From positions 1-64,000 of the forward strand of contig MNCI01008033.1 of NCBI GenBank assembly GCA_015680685.1: a stretch of 64,000 nucleotides of DNA, written 5' to 3'. Shown one piece after another: positions 32,725 to 43,249 of the stretch. The translations under genes and the position numbers were made by a program. Within the stretch, counting starts at the first letter, position 1, and every line of letters begins with the position of its first letter. Under the pieces are notes generated by a model that saw only the letters and a program-made list of their open reading frames with translations, was not told the DNA's origin and did not search any database. Source of the DNA: Gnetum montanum (lineage: Eukaryota > Streptophyta > Gnetopsida > Gnetales > Gnetaceae).

Positions 32725-33850
32725 TACCACAAGTTACCTTGTCATTGTTGTCTATTTCAATTATTTTGTTGATCACATTTGACTTTGATGTTGTTATTGT
32801 TAGTGTTAGCCACTAATTTAGTTAATGGATGGTTTATTATTTTATGATGTATTGTTTAAACTTTTACCACACCATGTGGTCATGGTTACCATGTTTTAGC
32901 CATTTTAATTATTATTTTTATATTTTGGTTTCAATTATATTATTTTAGCATTATAGTTTTATTCATGTTACAAGGTTTCATGTTGTGATTATGGTATAAG
33001 GCTACATTGGGTAACCCACACAATTATAATGTAATGATGAAGTAATATTGACTAGGTAATAAGGTTATAAATTGAATCATAAATAAGTAACATTTTTCTA
33101 GTTGTAGGGCATGGCAGACCATAGAATTTTGCCATTTTTAGGCCATGGTGGGCTATAGGATTTTACCAATTTTAGGCCATGATGAGCTATAGGATTTGCC
33201 AATTTTAGGCCATGTTAGGCCATAGGATTTTGCTAGTTTTAGGCCATGGTCAACCATAGGAGTTTGCCAATTTCAGGCCATGGAAGGTCATAGGATTTGT
33301 CAATTTTAGGCCATGGAAGGACCTAGGATTTTGCAAAGGAAAATATTTTCTTTATCGATATTGTGTTTTAAACATTTTTATATATTTTTCTATTTTTATA
33401 TTTTTTATGATTATTTTGATTTAACATCCTAAAAGAAAAAGAAAAGGCCTTAAAAGTAAAATGTAAACAATAGTAACCCTTTAGGCTACATGCAAATTAA
33501 GACTTAACATAAAGTAAAACCAAAAGGCACATACAAGTAACATGTAAACCAAGATAAAAGGCTATAAGTAAAGATGGCTACATGGTTATAGGTGCATAGG
33601 GCAAGTGGATCAAGGGCACACATCATTTGTACAAATGTTTCCTAATCTTTGAGAGATTAGGAAATGCATATAGTCTACTTTGCATGAACTTGTATTCCCC
33701 ATCTCCTTCACTACTAATTTTGAAGGGGAGTTCTTCCCATAGTGTATCCTTGGGTCCATCATTGTTTCTTTTGGCCTCTTTTGCTCTATCATGCTTCTTG
33801 ACATTGTGGTTAATAGTAGATGTTTCTTCTTAAAATTTCACTTTGAAACC
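32725..33850. other. Spacer between convergent gene and protease of element C
   Basis: No gene seen apart from the 34-bp repeats at 33107-33337. 32750-33100 is AT-rich, with GATTATTTTGTTGATC and runs of TTTTAT. The short open frames at 33610-33833 on both strands show no domain. Confidence 0.5.
33107..33337 (+). repeat. 34-bp tandem repeat, seven units
   Basis: Unit close to GGCCATGG(N)NGGCCATAGG plus ATTTTGCCAATTTTA. Unit starts at 33107, 33141, 33175, 33208, 33242, 33276 and 33309 (33 or 34 bases apart). Within a unit GGCCAT is often followed by a second partial copy ten bases later, giving a GGCCAT..GGCCAT pair. A related pair lies in the matching spacer of element F (62651-62720). Confidence 0.9.
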
Positions 33851-34785
33851 CTATTCTATGTCAATGTTATTAACTAATAGAAGAACTCTACTATTGCCAT
33901 TGATGATTATTTCACATCCCTCATAAGGTAGGTGAATTTCTTGGCAAATGGGTGAGGACATCATTTGCAATTCAGCTAGCCAAGGCCTTCCCAAGATGAG
34001 GTTAAATCCTGGTGTTTCTTCCACCACCAAGAAGTTGGTCATTGTGGGGAATTGTTCCCCTACCACAATGTCTAAAGAGATAGAGCCTTTGACAACAACC
34101 CGTAATCCACTGAAGAAGTTAAAAGCTAAAGTTGTAGTATGTTGTATATGTTCTATTAGGTTTAAATACTCAACAATGATATAGGATATTACAATCAATT
34201 CCACTTCATCATCAACATGAACTCTATGCACTTTATATTGTCCTACCCTTATTATTATAAATAGTGGAGCCTTAGTTACCTTTCTATCTTGGGGGTTGGT
34301 CTTGATTTTGCTATTGTGAAATAGTAATATTATTGATTTTATTTCTTCCATTGGTGAAGATAGTACCATCACTACATGGATGGATTTTTTACTAGTAGGG
34401 ATACCCTCACTAATAGTAATGGAGGTTAACATCTTGACTAGTGCCTCACAATGTGTAGCAAAATTCATTACAAGGTCATAAAGGCTAAGGGTTGTATTCT
34501 TTTACTTTAGTAATTGTTTGACCTATTCCATTGCATTGAGGAAGTCCTAGTTATTGGTTGTGGGCTTTTCATTTCTATTATTCTTAACTTCATCCATGTT
34601 CCCCAAAATGTGAACTTAATGTTTTAGTTGTTGTGGCTTAGCCTCTTTCCCCTTCCCCTGAGGCTTGGGATCCTCCTATGGTTTACTAGTTGAAGCAACC
34701 TAGGTAGTAGAGTTCATGGGCACAAACAAGAGGGGACTGGGATTTGGTGGACTCACTTCCTTCCATAACTTGCCTTCCTTATTGT
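33851..34785 (-). pseudogene. Protease region of element C (gag-PR type)
   Basis: An open stretch of 205 codons (33851-34468), with more decayed sequence upstream to the copia insertion at 34786. Order: FATHCEALVKMLTSITISEG, then KSIHVVMVLSSPMEEIKSI, KVTKAPLFIIIRVGQYKVHR, VHVDDEVELIVISYIIVEYL (the position of the aspartic-protease D-S-G; here D-D-E), FPTMTNFLVVEETPGFNLIL then GRPWL (I-L-G-R motif) and ICQEIHLPYEGCEIIINGNS. It is collinear with 61744-62379 of element F. No reverse transcriptase follows. It would process the gag precursor, but the active site looks lost. Confidence 0.75.
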
Positions 34786-35908
34786 TGTTGACCTTTTGGT
34801 ATGTCAAATCCTTTATCAAAATGGAGAAAAATAGAATGTTTTTTGTAGATGATGTATTTGCAGGACATGAACAAGAACTCAATGAGATGAGAACTACAAT
34901 GAAATGATAAAGTAAAGATTACATGGGTAATATGAGAACATGAATGACCATGGACTGAAAAAAATACTACAAATCAAATGAATATGCTTCAAGGATCTGG
35001 AAGAAGCCAAATCAATAAGAGAAAAGCTCAAGAACCAAAGCTCCAAAGTTGAGAAGACGTCTCTAATGAATAGAAGATATCTTGGTTGAGAGGAAGTCAA
35101 TCATAGAAAGACGTCTCCCAAAAATAGGAGACTTTTCCTTTGGAAAAAATATGTCTCCCTAGAGACATTCCATTTTAGAAAGAGACATCCCTCTAGAATT
35201 AAGGTAGATCTCAAGTAGATTTCCCAACTTCGAAAGGAACATCTACACTAGCCATTAAGTAGTTGTTGCATGAATTCTAAGGTATTTTTAGAAACTTTGA
35301 TGTTATAAGAAGACTTTAAATCCTTGAGTATTGTTCAAGAATTGCTTACATAAATGCTATCATTGTCTATTCTATGCTATTGTACTTGTGTACTTCATTT
35401 TTCACATCATTTTCTTGACTATTTGTGGAACTATGCTTCAAATTATAAGGTCCTATAATTTAAGTTACACTCTTTCCCAATGTTTTTCCTTATCTATTTC
35501 TTATAGCCCTATGGGGTTGATGTGCTTATTGTGAGAAAGCATCACCATTGAGCTTGTCAATATCTTATGGGATTAAGTGTTTATGCAATGTCAAAACACT
35601 TTGGAGTAGAGCTCAATTTTGTAAAGATTATGGAATCCTTGAAACCACATTCTAAGCTTATTGAAACCTTGTAGGGTCAAGTGGTTTCACTGGGATGAAA
35701 CACTTTTATGCAAAGCTCAGAGCTTGTGTAGGATGTTGTACCCTTTAAACCACATTTTTAAGAAACAAAGTTTGGAGGTGTGTAAGGATTCTACCCTCTA
35801 AGTGTGGACATACCCAAGTTAAAAAACCATGTAAAATTTGGTTGTAGTATTTGTGGCTAATCATTTTATGGAACTTATTCATCTCTCCTTCTAAGTTCTC
35901 AATGTTCA
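34786..35908 (+). mobile_element. 5' LTR of copia element D
   Basis: 1123 bp, TGTTGACC...GTTCA. The U3 half is rich in AGACATCT/AGATGTCT-type words, several containing GAGACA or its complement TGTCTC (35050-35240). The end region TTCTAAGTTCTCAATGTTCA is typical of plant copia LTRs. Aligns throughout with 39347-40458. Confidence 0.9.
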
Positions 35909-35910
35909 AG

Positions 35911-35924
35911 TGGTATTAGAGCTC
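35911..35924 (+). other. Primer-binding site of element D (initiator Met tRNA)
   Basis: TGGTATTAGAGCTC matches the plant initiator tRNA-Met complement TGGTATCAGAGC except C to T. Two bases separate it from the LTR end, the usual spacing. Confidence 0.9.
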
Positions 35925-35963
35925 AATACTTTTTCATTCAATGTCAACTTTCAAGAGTGAACT

Positions 35964-37850
35964 ATGAATGAGACATCCTACACAAAGCCACCAATGTTTG
36001 ATGGATTCAATTTTGCCTATTGGAAGGCAAGAATGCAAGGCTTCTTTGAGTCAATGAAGCTTGAGGTATGGGAGTCTATCCTTGAAGGCTACACACTACC
36101 TGTCGATAGCACAACAAAGGCCCCCCAAGTGTTAAAGTAAATGGACACAAGAAGAAAGAGATAAGTTTATGCATGATTATAAAGTAAAAAATTATTTATA
36201 TTGTTCATTAAATAAATCTAAATTTAATAGAGTAGATGGATGCAAAGCTACTAAAGAAATTTGGGAAACTTTAGAAGCTACCTATGAGGGAACATCAATA
36301 GTTAAGCAATCTAAACTTTTAGTTTTGCAAAGAGAGTATGAAAAATTTAGAATGAACAAAGGTGAAATGATAAAAGATTATTTCTCTAGGACAAATGATC
36401 TAGTTGTGGCAATTAGGGACATAGACAAGAACTTTCCTAAAAGTGATGTAATAATAAAAATGATTAGGACCTTACAACCAAAATTTAGACCTAAGGTTAC
36501 AATTATGGAAAATATTAGAGGTTTTTCAATTTTAAAATTTTAAGAGCTTCAAAGTGCTCTTATAACTTATGAAATTAATCTCATAAGTGAAGGGGAAATA
36601 AAAGAAAAGTTCATTGTCTTGAAATTAGCATCCAATGAAAAGAAACTAGGTGAACAAGGAGTTAACATTGAAGAAGAAATAGCACTTCTATCAAGAAGGC
36701 TACAAAGGGTTATGGAAAAAAGGAGTAAGAGCTCCAATCAATCCAAAGGTAAGGAAAGAGGTAAAAATTTTTCAGGTTATAATTTTGATTCTTCTTCAAT
36801 ATAATGTTGGGTATGTGGTGGAAGAGGCCATGTGGCCTTCAAATATCCTAATAATGGTAGGTTGCAAAGGAGAGACAAAAGTGATATGGAGGTGAAAAAT
36901 ACCAACTTCTACTCACACTAGGATGATGGAGAGCAAAGTGAAGAAGAGGTGGATGAGGCCACAAATGATTGTACAAAGTTAGCATCTCAAATGATGATCA
37001 ATTTGAGAATGATCAATTTGAGAACAAAGATGATGATGTTAGCCTCTAAAATGATGATCAATTTGAGAATGATGAAGAAAGGTATGAACTCTTATGTAAT
37101 GAACTTTTATCTTTTCAAAATATTTGTACAAAGTTGAATAAAAAACTAAAAAAATATCAAGATATTTCTTCATTAATTACAAAGATTTTAGATCTTACAA
37201 AAAAAATCTCAGACCTAAGGGTTGAGAATGAAAAACTAATGCTATCTTATGAGTAGACTAAGGAAGAACTTAAAAATACTAAACTTATAAATGAAAGGCT
37301 AGTCAAAGAAAAAGAGTCTCTTTAGATGGTTCTTGAGCAAGGAAGAAGTCCACATGATAAAAGTGTCCTAGGATATTGCTTCCAAGAAGAAGCATCTACA
37401 AAAACTTCATTTGAAAAAAAGGCTTCTTCAAAGATTAAAGTATCAACAAATATCACATCTCAACCATAAACAACTCCAAGGATTGATTACTCTAATCATA
37501 ATAGAAAGGTTAGATGTTATTATTGCAGTAAGGTTGGGCATAAGTAATGGAACTACAATTTGAAATATTATCATATAAATACCTAGTTATATCATAGAAC
37601 TCCTTAGTCTTACTCAAATGTCTCTAGAAAAGAAACTATGTAGGACCACAAGAAAACATGAACAACTTAAAAGGACAAGGAAGTTAAGAAAGTATGGAGA
37701 ATCAAAAGGAAGAAACATGAGAATGAGAAGACTCTCTCTAACAAATTTGTGAAAGGAAGCCAAGCCTTGGAAATCAAAGAAGTTTGTGTGAGAAGAGAAA
37801 CATCAAAAGAGGAATCTCATTCTCAAGCTTACTAGGCACCTTCATTCTCT
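35964..37850 (+). pseudogene. gag of copia element D
   Basis: Starts MNETSYTKPPMFDGFNFAYW at 35964, the usual copia gag N-terminus, with WKARMQGFF next. After a frame change near 36140 an open stretch (36169-36543) gives the UBN2-type capsid: GCKATKEIWETLEATYEGT, QREYEKFRMNKGEMIKDYF, MIRTLQPKFRPKV. Two knuckles: CWVCGGRGHVAFKYP (near 36810; last Cys now Tyr) and CYYCSKVGHK (near 37512; downstream Cys replaced). Between them lies an acidic and coiled-coil stretch (ISDLRVENEKLMLSYE near 37215). A lysine-rich tail ends near 37850. Pol does not follow. Confidence 0.85.
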
Positions 37851-38234
37851 TCAACAAGAAAGGTAAGTTAAGGTAAGTCTTTAATTCATTGTGTATATTT
37901 CTTAAAACTATAATTGTTAGTATTCATTCATAAACCCCATCTTGTTGAACCTCATCTTCCTAGGACATCTTCCTGAAGATGTCTCCCATGATATGTCTAC
38001 ATGTCACAAGAGATGTCTACCTCTTAAAAGAGACATCTACTTGAGTTTTAGTTCATCATGGATGAGACATCTACTTTTCAAAGGAGACATCTACCTATAG
38101 TCTTTAGTTGTAGATGAGATGTCTATCTTTTAAAGGATATTTCTATCCTTTCATTAAAATCCCTCATTGAGCACAACTATATAAATTCAAACCCTCATTT
38201 TTCATTCATCCAAGCATAAGACAACCAAGGAAAA

Positions 38235-39213
38235 ATGACTAGGGCTTTATCTACAATAGAAATCTGTGCATTTTTCTTAAAATACATGGTCCAAAAAAAG
38301 GTTGTAACATCAAGGTTGCTACCTAAAAAGAGCAAGAAGTTGAAGGAATCTTCCACCACCACTACAAATACCTACAATCCTTAGTTTAGATTAGTTGGCG
38401 TCCAACACCAATTTGAGGTAACTCAAACCATTTCTATCATTTTTGGGCATTCTCTTTCTTTCTCACAGCATATATAGAAAAAGTTAATGAGTTTCTTCCA
38501 AGTATTAAATTTGGCTACCTTCATTTCTATGAATTTTTGTGTGCTGAAAATTCTCATCAGAGAATTTTATTGTAACATTGTTATTACAAATGCTTTTGTT
38601 GGGGCCTTCACTACCATGGTTGGGGGTTTACTAATTGATGTGTATCCTTAAGTTATTAATGAATTACCTAGGATTTCTAGTGTTGATGTGTTTATAGATA
38701 CCATTCATTCCATGAGTGACATTTTTATGAATGGTGGTATTCTAGTTTCGTAAGATGAATTTTGTGATGCATTATTTTGGGAGTCAGTGTCTCTTCATAG
38801 TGGAAGAATTTATAAGAGTCAAATGACATCAAATTCTTCCATCCTATCACTCATTGTTTTGTATAACATTATTATAAATGGGAAAATCTACAATTATTTG
38901 TTTCTTGCCTAGAAGGGTTTTTTGTACTACTTCTTGTACGACAACCATTGGACTTGGATCACACTCTTGATCATGACATGTTGGATTTGTTCACCAAGGA
39001 GGGAATCCTTGGGTACCCTTACATCATTAGATTGTTGATTTGATAGAGAGGCATGTCCATTCCTGACATGCCTTTGCTTAAAGGCAAGAGCAGCCTCAGT
39101 GCATATGTAAAGAAGAGGAGCTCCACCCATGGTGAGGAAGCATAAACCAGCATCAAGCCTTCAAAGTCCCAAAATAAGAAATCTTCATCACCATCTCAGG
39201 CCTCTCCTTAGTT
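38235..39213 (+). pseudogene. Envelope-like ORF of copia element D
   Basis: Starts at an ATG at 38235, has a basic stretch rich in Lys, Ser and Thr within the first 50 codons, then an intron-like or frame-shifted part, then a block with IREFYCN near 38560 and a following Gly-Pro/Ile-Asn region. The REFY landmark and downstream hydrophobic segment are shared with envelope-like or plant transposon proteins found 3' of pol in SIRE/Maximus and Athila elements. Function in those families is not established. Several stops, chiefly TAA and TAG, and frame changes make it non-functional. I give no reconstructed sequence. Confidence 0.55.
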
Positions 39214-39346
39214 GTGAAAGTCCAAATTAGCTAGTGGTTACCATTGGAATTTATGTCTTAAGTATTTTTATAATTTAATCTTGTTTAATTTACATGTCCA
39301 CTAACCCATTTTGTTAAGTTTTGGACATCACCAAAAAGGGGGAGAT

Positions 39347-40458
39347 TGTTGACCTTTTGGTATGTCAAAATCTTAAGAAAATGGAGAACAATAGAATGTT
39401 TGTTGTAGATGATGTGTTTGCAGGACATGAACAAGAACTACAACAAAATGACAAAGTGAAAAATACATGGGAAAGATGAGAACATGAATGAGCATGGACC
39501 AAAAACAAAGACTACAAGCCAAATGAAGATGCTCCGAGGATTGAAAAGAAGTCAAATCAATAAGAGAAAGCCTCAAGAACTAAAGCTAAAAAGTTGGAAA
39601 GACGTATCCAAGGAAAAGAAGACATCTTGGCAAGAGGAAGTCAACCACAAGAAGACATCTACAAAAACGAGAGATATTTCCTTTGGAAAGAAGACATCTC
39701 CCTAGAGACGTCTCATTTTAGAAAGAGATGTCTCTCTAGAATTGAGGTAGATCTCAGGTAGACATCTTGACCTTGAAAGAGACATCTACACTAGTCATTA
39801 AGTAGGCATTGCATGAATTCCAATGTGTTCTCAAAAAATTTGATGCTATAAGAAGACTTCAAACCCTTGATTATTGTGCAAGAATTATTTACATTAAAGA
39901 TATCATTGTCTATTCTATGCTATTATACTTATGTACATCATTTTTCACATCATTTTCTTGATTGTTTGTAGAACTATGCTTTAAAGTACAAGGACCTATA
40001 ATTTAAGTTACACTCTTTCTATATGTTTTTCTTTCTCCCTTTATTGTATCCCTATGGGGCTTATGTGCTTCTTATGAGAAGGCATCATCATTAAGCTTGT
40101 CAAGCTCCTATGGGATTGAGTGTTTGTACAGCATCAAAATACTCTGGAGTAGAGCTTAATTTTGTAAACATTTTGAGATCCTTAAAACTACATTTTAAGC
40201 TTGTTGGAACCTTGCAGGATTAAGTGGCTTCACTATGATGAAAAAATTTTGTGTAAAGCTCAGATTTTGTATAGGGTGTGCTACCCTTCAACCGACGTTT
40301 TTGAGAAACAAAGTCTAAAGGTGTACAAGGATTCTACCCTTTAAGTGTGGATGTACCCAAGTTGGAAAACCACATAAATTTTGGATGTGGTTTTTGTGGT
40401 TAATTAATTTTTATTTTGGAAAAATTATTCAACCCCCTTTCTAAGATCTCAATCCTTA
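39347..40458 (+). mobile_element. 3' LTR of copia element D
   Basis: 1112 bp, TGTTGACC start; the end is CTTA where the 5' LTR has TTCA, consistent with C to T. Preceded by polypurine tract AAAAAGGGGGAGA. The same AGACATCT-rich U3 (39600-39790). The two LTRs differ at many transitions, so insertion is old. Confidence 0.9.
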
Positions 40459-42900
40459 ATTATCCTTATTTTTAGGCTTTTGTGTAGGATTCTTACATTT
40501 TTTTCTTGAGGACTACTTGTCATCATTGGTTGGTTGAGAGAAAGAAGTTGTTGCATTGGCTACCATGAGAGGATGTTGTTTGGTTGTAAGGGTGGATTTA
40601 GTGGACATAGGATGGGGCACTCTAATTACAAAAGATCCTTTGAGGAAAATAGATGATGAAATCCTTACAAAAAATGGGATCCTTAAACTAGTGAAAGTTG
40701 AAGGACCCCTTTCATTACAAGGAGGTACTTGAATCACAAATGATTCCCTCACATGCCTCGAATCATTATTAACATTAAATGTTGCTATAGTATATGGGTT
40801 GTTGTTGGTGTTTAATGGGTCCCATAGACATGCATCAACTAGTTCTATGGCCTAACTAGGTTAGAGGCATCAAGCACCAATTCACCCTTGTCTACCATCT
40901 TCTACATGTCATCTTTTAGTGATAGGAAAAAGTTGATATCATGAATTGGTAGTTGATGGTAATGACAGAAACAGTCAAGTTTGAAGTATTTAGGTACCAA
41001 AGGGTCATTTTGGTTACAAGAGTGGGATCTTTGGCTATCTCACATAATCTTTCATACCTGTTATGGCCATTTTCTATCATTTGTTAATCAAGGAGTGTTG
41101 ATGCTTTCAACAGTAACCTAGTATACTTTGACCAATCTTTTAGTTCAAAATTATGCCTCATGGTAGTCAATGCAAAGACCTCAAACATTGAGGATTAATT
41201 ATTATTGGTAAGGGCCTTGGTTTGGTTTGTCCTTGGCCCTTGGGTAGTCATCTTACTCTCCTTTGCCATAGTGGTCATTGCTACATTTTTTCACCTCCAT
41301 CTCTCCTTATCATTTCGTGCATGTTGGTTCTTGTATGTCACGTAGGTGGGGTCATGGGTAGCTTCTATGACATCCTCTATGTTCTTACTTTGAGAAAAAT
41401 CTTGACTAAGTGATCATGGATATAAGTAGGATAGTTTCAACTTAATAAAGTTGTTAATCACCCCTTTGAATATAGCGAGAAAGTGAGTCTCAGCTATTAG
41501 TTCTAGAATCTCATTAAGTAGAGCATTGTATCATTGTATGAACTTTTGCACTGGCTTAAGGTGTCCTTGATTGACCTTCATTAGTTGGTCGAGGATTAAG
41601 TCAGGTTTCAAGTTGTACTTGAAATAGTTAATGAACTATGAAATTAGGTCTTCCAATGAGGATATGGATCCTCTTAGTAAGGCATGGTACTAGTCTAAGG
41701 CTTTTATTTTAAGAGACATAGGGAAAATATGCATTATCATGTGTGACCAAGCTTGTAATAATAAGCACTCAGAGTAGAAGGTTATAAGGTGTGTGTTAGG
41801 ATCACCCTCATCATTGTACTTGGTAAATTAAGGTATGGGGACACCTAGGGGAAGAGTCAACTATGGGACTGTAGGATTAATAAGATTGTCTTGGTAGAAA
41901 TTCATTATTTTAATGGTCTAGGATGTGGAAGCCTTGAGCCTTTGTAACTCTTTTGTTAAGTCTTAGATCATTTGAAAATCTTGATACAGTCCTTGAGATG
42001 CTCTTGTGGGTTGTGGGATTTGCACAGAAGGTTGAGGTATGAGCTAGAAGACCTGTTGCCTTGTGATGGGTTATGGCATCGAAGGGAGAGGTTGAGTCCT
42101 CATCATTGTGGGTGAAATAAATAGTGAAAAAGATGTTTGTGATGATATTTAAGGCATAAAAGGGACAAAAGGGGTATGTGACCATTGGGTCACTTGAGGT
42201 CCTACTATGGGCTCCATCTACATGGAAAAGGGGTGAGTTGTGGTCATAACCACTAATGATGCCTGCATATACTATGTTTGTGTGGAAAAAGGCATGAAGA
42301 AGGGGAAGGATGTTGTTTGTGACACTAAATGTGTTTGATGTGCTGCTATAATAGGATGGCCCAAATATTGTCGAGCAGGGAAGAGGTGAGGACTAAGGGA
42401 TCTATCCTATGGAAGAGGCTAGAGGGATCAAAATGGCCATGCTAGCTTTGGGAGTTAATTATTGAAATAGACTTCCTACAAAGTTTTTGGGCTCTGATTT
42501 AGCCCCAAACTCATCTTTATCATGTTGTTGTTCATCCAAGATAACCTTCCCATCCTCTTCATCCATCTCAATTAATTGAGAAAGGATGAGTGTGTAAGAT
42601 TCATTCAATGGTATTTTGTCATATGAGGAAGGTATGTATTCCTTCTTTTCATGATGGATGAGTTTATAATGAGCATTCCGGCCTAAATTTTGGCACAAAC
42701 AAAGTGGTAATGGTCTTATTCTATCATCAAAAATTCTAGGCTTCAGCCCCTAGGCCTAAGTGATTACCTACACTTAGCTACAATGGGGTCTTTAGGGTCA
42801 TAAACCCTTACGACCTTTTGGTTAGATCTTGTATCAATGAAATTGAAATGTAAAATGATTGACTAGATAAACAAAATTGTGATAGTATTTTAAATTGGCC
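40459..42900 (-). pseudogene. gag of element C (gag-PR type)
   Basis: Fragmented minus-strand frames collinear with element F's gag. 42459-42698 holds the N-terminal block (CQNLGRNAHYKLIHHEKKEY, then LNESYTLILSQLIEMDEEDG), matching F near 58990-59140. 41400-41720 (rc) matches F's capsid block at 60190-60520 (rc reading contains ...FIKLKLSYL and LDQLMKVNQ). 40513-40752 matches the gag-protease spacer (SFVIQVPPCNERGPSTF; F has FVVRVPQRSAPVP). Copia element D separates it from the protease at 33851-34785. Many stops. Confidence 0.7.
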
Positions 42901-43082
42901 CAAGGAAATAAAAATTCTAGTAGGTGGAATTGTTAAAATAAAAAGGGGTGTGGCTATCAAATTGTTGTGTACTGCAACTATCACATATAGTGTCAATTTT
43001 AGTGAAAAGGAGATACACCCTTTACTTAGGAAAACACAAGAATTTTATGTTAAACCTACACCACACTAGGCTTTCCAATAGT

Positions 43083-43190
43083 ATCCACACTAAAGATGTA
43101 AGGAGCAAGGGGTGGGAGGGTAAGGGGGAGGAGGAGGTGGGGGGGAGGGGGAGGAGGAGGGGGGTGGGGAAGAAAGGGGTAAGATAAAAA
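43083..43190 (+). repeat. G-rich purine tract
   Basis: About 90 bases of G runs separated by A or T (for example GGGGGAGGAGGAGGTGGGGG), with more than ten GGG runs. It could fold as a G-quadruplex on the plus strand. The apparent Pro/Ser-rich frame on the other strand is a by-product. Confidence 0.8.
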
Positions 43191-43249
43191 ATCTTATGCC
43201 TTTATTCATAACATTGGAGGTGTTCCCCTTAGTAGGATTGATGGTTATT

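Larger units (their letters stand above)
34786..40458 (+). mobile_element. Ty1/copia element D (gag plus envelope-like ORF, no visible pol), nested in element C
   Basis: 5.67 kb, LTR to LTR. Starts TGTTGACC; the 5' LTR ends ...GTTCA at 35908, followed two bases later by TGGTATTAGAGC (initiator-Met primer site with one change). A polypurine tract AAAAAGGGGGAGA precedes the 3' LTR at 39347. Flanks ATTGT (34781-34785) and ATTAT (40459-40463) are a target duplication with one G/A change. Internal content is gag, a tail with coiled coil and knuckle, then an envelope-like ORF; protease, integrase and RT are absent. The arrangement suggests a deleted SIRE/Maximus-like copia. Confidence 0.88.

Noticed and set aside
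33107-33337. CRISPR-like regular repeat
   Set aside because: Units are directly adjacent without unique spacers, diverge from each other and sit in plant retroelement DNA.
38235-39213. An active viral envelope gene
   Set aside because: Only a decayed plant copia envelope-like ORF: stops, frame changes and no clear signal peptide or membrane anchor seen.
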